Below are positions 31,067-43,000 of a stretch of 64,000 bases of DNA, in pieces. The DNA comes from Pempheris klunzingeri (taxonomy: Eukaryota > Chordata > Actinopteri > Acropomatiformes > Pempheridae). The stretch covers positions 20,743,415 through 20,807,414 of the forward strand of contig NC_092032.1 of assembly GCF_042242105.1 (NCBI RefSeq). Reading direction: 5' to 3'. Within the stretch, counting starts at the first letter, position 1, and the number at the start of each line of letters is the position of its first letter. The position numbers and the translations under genes were made by a program. The notes below the pieces were generated by a model, which was given only the letters and a program-made list of their open reading frames with translations, made no database searches and was not told where the DNA came from.

Positions 31067-34000
31067 TTAAACTTTAGTTTGGGGCCAGTTTCTCCTGATC
31101 CAGATCAAGCTCCTAAAAACAGGGTGTCATGTGCTGTAAACATTGTGAAGCATGTTTGGGGAAAATGTAGAGTTAGTGATGTTCGGCTCTATAAATGAAA
31201 CTGACTTGACTACTAACAGTGTTTAGTACCTCAGAGTCTCCAGTCTGCAGTCTGGACTCTCCACAAGATCAGACAGCAGCTTCACTCCTGAATCCTGCAG
31301 CTCGTTTCCTCTCAGCTCCAGATCTCTCAGATGGGAGGGGTTGGACTTCAGAGCTGAGGCCAGAGGAGCACAGCTGACCTCTGACAGACTGCAGCCACTC
31401 AATCTGAATAAAGAATAAATGATGGAGCTAAAAATCCATATAAAATGCAGTCAGAAGTGTTGAGGGTTTGAATCTGCAGCTCAGCATCACTGTGTCCTCA
31501 TCAATGAGCTTTTCCCTAAAAGGAGCAGAGAGACTTTCTCATTGTGTTACTGTGGATCAGCATCATGTCGACCTTCTACGGACAAATAACCATTAATAAC
31601 ATGCTGCTGATCTCAGTCAGGTCTGGAAGATCAATACTTTTCTGGTCTGAAGGATCAATATGGTTGATCAGACGTCGATCAGCACATTGGAACAGAAGTA
31701 GGAACATTTCTGCTTCAGGAGGTAAACGTGATCCATTTAAAAACAGATAATGATTCAGGGGATCTTCTGAATGTAGATGTGACCATTTACCAATAATTCT
31801 GAGCATGAACTCACTTTAACCACCAACAGAGGACATTTTCTACACTTTCTTCAACAAACACAGATCTGTTGTGGCTGCACACTGAATTTAATCCAGGAAA
31901 CATGAAAATATGAACAAGAGGATATTTACATCTTTAAGGTTGTTAGTTATATATGAAGAGAAATGAGGTTCAGTTGTTAACTGAACACATCAGATCTACA
32001 ATAGTGACAGAGAGTCAGTGAACTGACCTCAGAGTCTCCAGTCTGCAGTCTGGACTCTCCAGAAAACCACACAGCAGCTTCACTCCTGAATCCTGCAGCT
32101 TGTTCTCACTCAGCTGCAGATCTCTCAGATGGGAGGGGTTGGACTTCAGAGCTGAGACCAGAGGAGCACAGCTGACCTCTGACAGACTGCAGCGCCTCAA
32201 TCTGAATAAAGAATAAATGATGGAGACAAACATTCATTCATAATATGAGCTTTTCCCTAAAAGGAGCAGAGAGACTTTCTCATAGTTACTGTGGATCAGC
32301 ATCATGTCCACCTTCTACAGACATCATCCAAATGTCAGCACAACATTCAGACACCTATTGATGATCAATAACATGCTGCTGATCTCAGTCAGGTCTGGAA
32401 TCAGAGGATCAGTTCTACATTGGTCCTTTAAACAGCTGCATTTAGAAACAGGCTCTGATCTCTGAGAGTCCCTCTATATATGAGTGAGTGTGTTCTGAAG
32501 ATCAATGTCAGTGATCAGACATTATTGGTGAACACACTGAAATCAACAGAACCCAAAGAAATGTTTCTACTTCAGTGAGTAAACTTGATCAGTTTAAAAC
32601 AGATATTAGTTCAGAGGTTCTTCTGGATTCAGATGTGACCATTTACCAACAATTCTAAACATTCATTCCCTTTAAAACTAAGAGAGAACATTTCCTACAC
32701 TTTCTTCAAGAAGCACAAACCTGTTGTGACTGCTCACTCAACTCAGAAAGGAAATGTACAACTTCATGCATCTTAGTTATATATGAAGAGAAATGAGGTT
32801 CAGTTGTTAACTGAACACATCAGATCTACAATAGTGACAGAGAGTCAGTGAACTGACCTCAGAGTCTCCAGTCTGCAGTCTGGACTCTCCAGAAAACCAC
32901 ACAGCAGCTTCACTCCTGAATCCTGCAGCTTGTTGTTACTCAGCTCCAGATCTCTCAGATGGGAGGGGTTGGACTTCAGAGCTGAGACCAGAGGAGCACA
33001 GCTGACCTCTGACAGACTGCAGCACCTCAATCTGAATAAAGAATAAATGATGTAACTTTAGAAGACGATGTTCACTGAATCATTCAGCGTTTAATAATCA
33101 GCTCAGAGCTGAAGAAGGTTTAGAACGGAGACGTTTAGTAAATCTCCAAACAGCTGAACCCAACAGGATGCAGGTTAAACAGTGTAAAATACAAACAGTG
33201 ACACTGAGCTCTCATTAATATTCATGACAACGTGCTGCTTCTTCAGTAAAGACGCAGTGACGTCACCTCTTCAACTCTGCAGCTCCACCAGTGGCTCCAT
33301 CTCTACAAACTCATGTTGTGCAGCCAAACACAATAAAAACCCTCAGAAACTGATTTAAGATTCGACTCCAGATCCCAAACTTCTGAAAGATGCCAAAGAT
33401 GTCAGGATGGATTTAGAGGAAAAGACACTTTAGCATTAACATACTGAGTGTGGTTCAGTATCACCAGTTTAATAATAGCAAGAATAATAATAATAATTTC
33501 ACAAGTTTAACGTCACCACAACCTTCACATCATATTAATCTGAGCACAGAAGTCAAACGTGGTGTTTAGTACCTCAGAGTCTCCAGTCTGCAGTCTGGAC
33601 TCTCCAGAAAACCACACAGCAGCTTCACTCCTGAATCCTGCAGCTTGTTGTGACTCAGCTCCAGATCTCTCAGATGGGAGGGGTTGGACTTCAGAGCTGA
33701 GACCAGAGGAGCACAGCTGACCTCTGACAGACTGCAGCACCACAATCTGAATAAAGAATAAATGATGGAGCTAAAAATCCATATAAAATGCAGTCAGAAG
33801 TGTTGAGGGTTTGAATCTGCAGCTCAGCATCACTGTGTCCTCATCAATGAGCTTTTCCCTAAAAGGAGCAGAGAGACTTTCTCATTGTGTTACTGTGGAT
33901 CAGCATCATGTCGACCTTCTACGGACAAAAAACCATTAATAACATGCTGCTGATCTCAGTCAGGTCTGGAAGATCAATACTTTTCTGGTCTGAAGGATCA

Positions 34001-37000
34001 ATATGGTTGATCAGACGTCGATCAGCACATTGGAACAGAAGTAGGAACATTTCTGCTTCAGGAGGTAAACGTGATCCATTTAAAAACAGATGATGATTCA
34101 GGGGATCTTCTGAATGTAGATGTGACCATTTACCAATAATTCTGAGCATGAACTCACTTTAACCACCAACAGAGGACATTTTCTACACTTTCTTCAACAA
34201 ACACAGATCTGTTGTGGCTGCACACTGAATTTAATCCAGGAAACATGAAAATATGAACAAGAGGATATTTACATCTTTAAGGTTGTTAGTTATATATGAA
34301 GAGAAATGAGGTTCAGTTGTTAACTGAACACATCAGATCTACAATAGTGACAGAGAGTCAGTGAACTGACCTCAGAGTCTCCAGTCTGCAGTCTGGACTC
34401 TCCAGAAAACCACACAGCAGCTTCACTCCTGAATCCTGCAGCTTGTTGTCACTCAGCTCCAGATCTCTCAGATGGGAGGGGTTGGACTTCAGAGCTGAGA
34501 CCAGAGGAGCACAGCTGACCTCTGACAGTCTGCAGTCCTTCAATCTGAATAAAGAATAAATGATGTAACTTTAGAAGACGATGTTCAGTGAATCATTCAG
34601 CGTTTAATAATCAGCTCAGAGCTGAAGAAGGTTTAGAACGGAGACGTTTAGTAAATCTCCAAACAGCTGAAGCCAACAGGATGCAGGTTAAACAGTGTAA
34701 AATACAAACAGTGACACTGAGCTCTCATTAATATTCATGACAACGTGCTGCTTCTTCAGTAAAGACGCAGTGACGTCACCTCTTCAACTCTGCAGCTCCA
34801 CCAGTGGCTCCATCTCTACAAACTCATGTTGTGCAGCCAAACACAATAAAAACTCTCAGAAACTGATTTAAGATTCGACTCCAGATCCCAAACTTCTGAT
34901 AGATGCCAAAGATGTCAGGATGGATTTAGAGGAAAAGACACTTTAGCATTAACATACTGAGTGTGGTTCAGTATCCCCAGTTTAATAACAGTAACTAGAA
35001 ACAGTTCCTGAATAACTGCAGTGTGAATGCTGCTCTGCTTCCATCTGGTGGCTCAAACGTCACTAATGAGCTGCTGCTCATCAGCTGTCACTCTGTGCTC
35101 ACACGCAGCTCTTTTCATTGAGATTTCTTGAGATTGAGATCCAGGTTTTACTCAGAACGGTACGTGTCGCGGCCATAACGTGTGGCCCAGTGGAGAGAAG
35201 AGGGTCTGCTGAACACGTACATGTAGTTTGAGGTCTCTACCTTTAAAATGAGAGAACTGGAGCAGGTTAGAAAAGTCTTAGTTTCTGCCTCCCTCCTCAA
35301 CTTTCAGCTCTCACTTAACATGGCGGTCAATGAGGCAGTCGGTCGGCACTCCCGTCGCTCCGAGGCTCGTAGCGGGAGCTGCGTACGTTTCTGCGTGTTC
35401 TGAGTCACATCGCTGTGTCGGCAAGGATTTTCCCGACGTTTTGATGCACAAATGGTGAGTGTGAGTGACACACTGAGGGCGTGAGAGCGTTTTAAAGACA
35501 ACATTTCCAGGCGAACTTTCCGCTCCACATACACACTCATTATAAAATGTGAGAAGGAGGGAAAACGGCACAAAACTAAAACTGTGATCTTGTCAAAACA
35601 GTAGATCACAGAGCTGAACCGACACCACCGTGAGCAGCAGGAGACTCTGCTGAAGATGAAGATGTGTCATTTGTTTGGACAAAGTTGAAAAATGACCTCA
35701 ATGTCACAGTTTTAAAAGTCCAAACTTTGTGGGTTTGGTCAAAGATTTCAGAGCCAAAATAACATTAGAGTGAATGAGGGGGTTGAAGTGGTTTCCTGGT
35801 GCTTTGGGGCCGAAAGTTCAAAAACCGTGAGTCCGACAGCTGAAATGGTCACAGGCTCTTAAAGAAGACACATTTCTCTACGTTTTGATGTATAAATTGT
35901 GTAGAAAAAGTTGAAGGTGTCGACGTTAAAAGGGCTGAAGAGAGAAAATTGTTGAAGAAGCACAAAGGCTGAGTAGCAGCAGGTGGTGACATCACTGATG
36001 ACATCACCCACTCTAGGCAGCGCAATACACACTCATTATAAAATGTGAGAAGGAGGGAAAACGGCACAAAACTAAAACTGTGATTTCGTCAAAACCGTAA
36101 AAGATATCAAAAAGCTGAATGATGTGGAAACAGCTGAATGTCTTGTGACCTGTTTAACAGTTGAATGGAGTCTCTAGCTGAAAGTATGAGGGAGCTATAA
36201 GCTTTCTAAGTGGAGGAAGTTGAAGAGAATTTGAAAATTCCTCCCAAAAAGTTCAGTTTTAAAGAAAAGTTTAAATATTGTAAAAAGTTTCAAAGGTAGA
36301 ATTGTGAAAAGTCAAAGCTCCCTAGAGACCGACGAGCTGAACACTTTGATGTTGGAACCGTTTCTGTAGCTCAAAGTGTGGAGCAGTTGAAACGCTGCAA
36401 TGAAGAATAAAACAGGATATCAATAGTGTGAATGCTGCAACACAGCATTCACACTATTGATTTCACAAGTTTAACGTCACCACAACCTTCACATCATATT
36501 AATCTGAGCACAGAAGTCAAACCTGGTGTTTAGTACCTCAGAGTCTCCAGTCTGCAGTCTGGACTCTCCAGAAAACCACACAGCAGCTTCACTCCTGAAT
36601 CCTGCAGCTCGTTCTGACTCAGCTGCAGATCTCTCAGATGGGAGGGGTTGGACTTCAGAGCTGAGGCCAGAGGAGCACAGCTGACCTCTGACAGACTGCA
36701 GCGCCTCAATCTGAATAAAGAATAAATGATGGAGACAAACATTCATTCATAATATGAGCTTTTCCCTAAAAGGAGCAGAGAGACTTTCTCATAGTTACTG
36801 TGGATCAGCATCATGTCCACCTTCTACAGACATCATCCAAATGTCAGCACAACATTCAGACACCTATTGATGATCAATAACATGCTGCTGATCTCAGTCA
36901 GGTCTGGAATCAGAGGATCAGTTCTACATTGGTCCTTTAAACAGCTGCATTTAGAAACAGGCTCTGATCTCTGAGAGTCCCTCTATATATGAGTGAGTGT

Positions 37001-40000
37001 GTTCTGAAGATCAATGTCAGTGATCAGACATTATTGGTGAACACACTGAAATCAACAGAAACCAAAGAAATGTTTCTACTTCAGTCAGTAAACTTGATCA
37101 GTTTAAAACAGATATTAGTTCAGAGGTTCTTCTGGATTCAGATGTGACCATTTACCAACAATTCTAAACATTCATTCCCTTTAAAACTAAGAGAGAACAT
37201 TTCCTACACTTTCTTCAAGAAGCACAAACCTGTTGTGACTGCTCACTCAACTCAGAAAGGAAATGAACAACTTCATGCATCTTAGTTATATATGAAGAGA
37301 AATGAGGTTCAGTTGTTAACTGAACACATCAGATCTACAATAGTGACAGAGAGTCAGTGAACTGACCTCAGAGTCTCCAGTCTGCAGTCTGGACTCTCCA
37401 GAAAACCACACAGCAGCTTCACTCCTGAATCCTGCAGCTTGTTTCCACTCAGCTCCAGATCTCTCAGATGGGAGGGGTTGGACTTCAGAGCTGAGAGCAG
37501 ATGAGCACAGCTGACCTCTGACAGACTGCAGTCCTTCAATCTGAATAAAGAATAAATGATGTAACTTTAGAAGACGATGTTCACTGAATCATTCAGCGTT
37601 TAATAATCAGCTCAGAGCTGAAGAAGGTTTAGAACGGAGACGTTTAGTAAATCTCCAAACAGCTGAACCCAACAGGATGCAGGTTAAACAGTGTAAAATA
37701 CAAACAGTGACACTGAGCTCTCATTAATATTCATGACAACGTGCTGCTTCTTCAGTAAAGACGCAGTGACGTCACCTCTTCAACTCTGCAGCTCCACCAG
37801 TGGCTCCATCTCTACAAACTCATGTTGTGCAGCCAAACACAATAAAAACCCTCAGAAACTGATTTAAGATTCGACTCCAGATCCCAAACTTCTGAAAGAT
37901 GCCAAAGAACAAAAGTCATCTCCAATATTTCTGTTAGGAACAGTGGAGTCATAAAATCACAGCTTCTTCAGTTTAAACTCTTCAGTCACTAGAAGCATCA
38001 TAAAGCTTCAGAAACATGTTGGAAAAAGAAAATCCTGAATATATTTGTTATTGTCTGATAGTTGAAACAGAGATTATTGATCTGTTCTTTGTATGCATGT
38101 CTTTTTTATTACCACTTATTTAAACCATGACGGGAACATGAGATGAAAATCAGCTGTTTAAGAGGTTCAGAGTGAATCCTTCTGTGCACATTGATCTTTA
38201 TTACAGTTTGAAATGTGCAGCTCAACATTTCTCTGCTGCAGACAATGGACTAAACCACTGAAGAAGAAAGCAGACTGAAACAAGCTTTTATGGTCTTTTA
38301 ATGCATCTTCTCTTCAGCTTGAACTGTTTATGTTCTTGTGCTTTTATCATCTTTTACCTGCAGTTTAATGTCTTGTTTCTATTGTGCTTTCTGTCCCTGG
38401 AAGCACTTTGAATTGTGTAGCTGCCATTGAAGTCAGCTTTGTAACTGAAGTTCATTTAATTACTTTTGAGTTAAAAACAGGAATGATTTAGTTAATAAAT
38501 AGATGTTTTGTTGTTTTATATAAATAAGTTTAAAGGATTCAGAAACACACAATGGTGAATATTGTAGAAAAGGGAACCTTTCTGTTTACCTTGTTGGGGT
38601 CAGGTCAGTTTTTGTAGACGCACTATATCAATCACCACATGAAGCGACGCAGTGATTGTAATGGATGCTGGAAAACATCCACCTTCAAAAGACATGTTAA
38701 TGATGAGTCTGACAGGATGAAGCTTGCACTCAAAGCAGTCCTTAAAGATGTAGCAGGGACTGGGTCAGGACAGCACCTGGTAGACTGACTGTCATTCAAC
38801 AGTCTATATAATTGTTGATCAGGTGTAGTGGTGAACATCGACCTGTTTCTGCTACGACGACTCATGTTGCTGTCAGCATCTAAGACAATGGCTGCTCTAC
38901 CTGAGGTGATGTTGTTGTTAAAGAACATTTAAAATCCCTCACATCCAGTTGAAGATATTTGGCTCAGGCCTTCACTGACAGAGGCAGGACTGAGATACCG
39001 GTGTATGGAAATGAGCTCCTCTTACATCTTCACTGACTGAAGGACCAAACAGTGACTCTGTGGAAGCTGCACAACCGTCCTGTCAAACACTCCATTTATC
39101 ACCTTTTTCTCACAAATGTTCAGCTATTTGGAACAAAGAGATCATTTCTGAAGAAACTTCTTCAGGTGTTTAAAGTGATGAACTACTATGATAAATTCAT
39201 GAACTGACCGCAGAGTCTCCAGTCCACAGTTTGGACTCTCTAGTCCAGCAGACAGCTGCTTCACTCCAGACTCTTTCAGCTGATTAAGACTCAGCTCCAG
39301 CTCTCTCAGATGGGAGGGGCTGGACTTCAGAGCTGAGGCCACGATTTCATAGTGACTCTCTGAGAGAGAACAGCCAGACAGCCTGTCATGAAACAGAAAT
39401 TACAAAGCATCATATTATAAAAGAGGACACCTGATATTGATATCATGCATGTGATGACGGAATAGTTTAACATTTCCTGATTGGAGCTTTGCTTTGACAT
39501 CACACCTCTGCAGTGCAGCATTTGTTTTACCAGGGCTGTATGAGGCCTCCATCACCCAAAGGAAGGTAGATAGAAGAACAGCAACAATATTACAATTATT
39601 AGAAATAAGCAGAAGGCTGTGATCATTTATTTGACAGCTAGAAAACAAAACCAACTGAAGAGTCAATGTTTTCTTTTGTTGTCAAAGTATTTGAAACAAC
39701 TCAAGAACAAACAGATCACTATTTTAAGAACTTACCGAACTTTTCTGCAGTTCCTGACAGCTGGAATCAGCCTCCGTCGTCCCTCCTCTGATGTGTTGTA
39801 CTTCTCCAGGTCAAACTCATCCAGAACCTCCTCTGACATCTGCAGCATGTAGGCCAGAGCTGAGCAGTGGATCTCTGAGAGTTCCTTCTCTGATCTGTTC
39901 TCTGACTTCAGGAACTCTTGGATCTCCTGATGGACTGAGTGGTCGTTCATCTCCGTCAGACAGTGGAAGATGTTGATGCTTCTGTCTGGAGAGACTTCGT

Positions 40001-43000
40001 CCGTCTTTCTCCTCTTCAGGTTGTCGATGGCTCTCTGAATGACTTCTGGACTGTTGTCTGTCTGACCCAGCAGGCCTCCTAAGATCCTCTGGTTGGACTC
40101 CACAGAGAGGCCATGAAGGAAGCGGACAAACAGGTCCAGGTGACCATTTTCACTTTTAAAGGATTTCATCATGGCTCTCTTCAAGAAGACATCCAGGGAT
40201 GAGTAATGGTCAATGTCATCATCATCATCATCTTCATCATCCCAATCTTCCAGGAATGAGTCACACTTATCTTCCAGGAATGAGTGATCCCTACCTCCCA
40301 GGAAGTCCTTCAGCACCTCTGTGTTCCTGTTGGTGTAACAGTGGAACATGTAGACTGCAGCCAGAAACTCCTGAACGCTCAGGTGAACGAAGCAGTAGAC
40401 CGTTTTCTGGAAGATCACACTCTCTCTTTTGAAGATCTCGGTACAAACTCCTGAGTACACCGAGGCCTCTGTGGCGTCCAGACCGACCTGCTCCAGGTCT
40501 TCCTGGTAGAACATGATGTTTCCTTTCTGCAGATGTTCAAACGCCAGCCTCCCCAGCTTCAGGAGAACGTCCCCGTCAGCCTCCATCAGCTCCTGTGGAC
40601 TCGTCTCATGTCCCCCCTCGTACTTGTGCTTCTTCCTCTTTGTCTGAACCAGCAGGAAGTGTGAGTACAGGTCAGTCAGGGTCTTGGGCAGCTCTCCTCT
40701 CTGGTCTGTAGTCAACATGTGCTCCAGAACTGTGGCAGTGATCCAGCAGAAGACTGGGATCTGACACATGATGTGGAGGCTCCTGGAGGCCTTGACATGT
40801 GAGATGATCCTGCTGGACAGATCTTCATCACTGACTCTCCTCCTGAAGTACTCCTCCTTCTGGGCGTCAGTGAAGCCTCGTACCTCTGTTACCCTGTCAA
40901 CACATGCAGGAGGGATCTGATTGGCTGCTGCAGGTCGGGAAGTGATCCAGACGAGAGCCGCTGGAAGCAGATTCCCCTTGATGAGGTTTGTCAGCAGCAC
41001 GTTGACCGACGACTTCTGGGTGACGTCAGAAACGACCTCCTCGTTGTTGAAATCCAGTGACAGTCTGCTTTCATCCAGGCCGTCAAAGATGAACAACAGT
41101 TTACAGACGGCGAGCTTCTCTGCGGTGACCTTCTGTAACGTTGGATGGAAAACATGGAGCAGCCTGAGAAGACTGAGCTGCTCGTCTCTGATCAGGTTCA
41201 GCTCCCTGAACGAAAGCAGAACCACCAGACTGACATCTTGGTTTTCCAAACCCTCCGCCCAGTCCAGAGTGAACTTCTGCACTGAGAAGGTTTTTCCGAC
41301 GCCGGCGACGCCATTCGTCAGAGCGACTCTGATGGGTGTCTGTTGGTGAGGTAAGGCTTTAAAGATGTCCTGGCACTTGATTGGAGCGTCATGGAGGGTC
41401 TTCTTCTTGGAAGTCGTCTCCAGCTGCCTCACCTCATGTTGGGTATTAACCTCTTCGCTCTGCCCCTCTGTGATGAAGAGCTCAGTGTAGATCCTGTTGA
41501 GGAGGGTTCCACTTCCTGCTTCATCACTTCCTGCTTCATCACTTCCTGCTTCATCACTTCCTTCAGTCACACGTTCACATCTCCTCCTCAGGCTGATCTT
41601 ATGTTCATCTAGAACCTCCTGCAGACCACCATTCACTAAAAAAGAGAAAAAGATTGAAACAAAGCAAAGACAGTTTGACGATGTGCTGGTTGTTTTCATG
41701 ACCCATAAAAATGATGAATATAAGAAAATGAATAAAGTCCACTTTTGGAGTTTTTCCCTTGTTTCCAGTGTCTCTCCTTGTCTGGGTTTGTGTATTGTGT
41801 AGCTCCTTTGCTCACTCTCCCTGCTGAACACCTGTGCTCACCTGTTCCTGGCCTGTTACTGTGTTCCCTTGTGCCTCAGGATAACCCTTCAGCTGCCTTT
41901 CTGTCCTCCTGCTTGCATCCAACGCTTGTGCAGCTCCAGCCTGCTCACAGCATCCACTCTAACTACTTTGTCCTCTGCCATCACCAGCCATTCACCTCTC
42001 AGATTCATCTTATGACTGAAGCTCATGTAGTTATGGTCAGTCACTGCCTATGTACATGTCTTTTGTTTGTCCTCCACCATAGTGTTTTAGCCCGGAGCCC
42101 TTTCTTCACCCAGGAGCTGGTGCAGCTTCTTGTTCAGGACCATTGTGCCTGGATTACTCCAACTCGCTCCTGGCTGCTCAGCCTGCACGATCCATCTGAC
42201 CTCTGAAGCTCATCCAGAATGCAGCAGCCGGCTGGTTTCAACCTTTCCAAGTTCTCCCACACAACACAGCTCCTCTGCAACCTGGACTGGCGACCGTTGG
42301 CCGATTCAAGTCCCTTGTACTTGCATATTGTGCTGCCAATGGGTCACGCTCGTACTATTTCCAGAACATGATAAAACCAGACCCCCCAGCCCATCCACTG
42401 TGCCCTGATGATTGGGGTGCTACTCCCTTACTATCTTCAGATCTGAATATTGACTTCTGTCTGAGTCAGGCATCATTAATGTAGTCTATCTGAGTTCTAC
42501 TACACTGTAAAGAGGACCTCCTTGTCTTTCTAGTGATTATACACACATGGGGTTCTGTTGTTTCAAAAGGGCAGGAACAGAAAAATAACCTGTTTTAAGG
42601 CAGTGAGTTGTTTAAGTGATGACATTTATAAAGAAGTATTTCTGTTCTCCATCAGGATGTTGTTATATTTGATGAGGATGGAGAGAGCCGGGCAGTAGAG
42701 CAGCTTTTACATTTAGTTTTGTTTGTTTCCAAAATTCATAATTTTAAATGTGATTACTGTTAAAGTGTATTGTTTTATCATTGATAGATTGCTGCTTGTA
42801 ATGTTCTCTTTGTGGAAAAGACTGACAACGTTCACTACAAGGAATATTTCACTAAAAATTTCATCTTTGAGAAAAAGTCTTTTGATATGTTTTACATCCC
42901 AACTGCTTAAATGATGTAAATTATATTCAAAACCTTTTTTTCCTCCAGGTCTGAGGAGGATATGAGGGGGGACCAAGCTACTGCTCAACAAACTCAGAAA

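Noticed and set aside
30534..31070. 178-codon plus-strand frame, kept in both units (again at 51836-52372)
   Set aside because: Antisense to the B30.2 relic. It is kept because the duplication is recent, and it has no recognised domain.
38632..38928. 98-codon minus-strand frame in the first LRR intron (again at 60660-60956)
   Set aside because: No family recognised. It lies within an intron and shows no fitting splice phase to the NLR exons.
31230..39382. Regularly spaced near-identical blocks resembling a CRISPR-like array
   Set aside because: The blocks are 174-nt coding LRR exons with splice sites in a eukaryotic gene, and the spacers are homologous introns.
39791..41612. Several plus-strand frames of 60-140 codons opposite the NACHT exon
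   Set aside because: Antisense shadows of a conserved coding exon.
41636..41831. Upstream extension of the NACHT frame (to 699 codons) in copy A
   Set aside because: This part is intron: TTTTTTAG acceptor at 41636, and copy B has an in-frame stop at the same place. The RING exon joins in phase at 41635.
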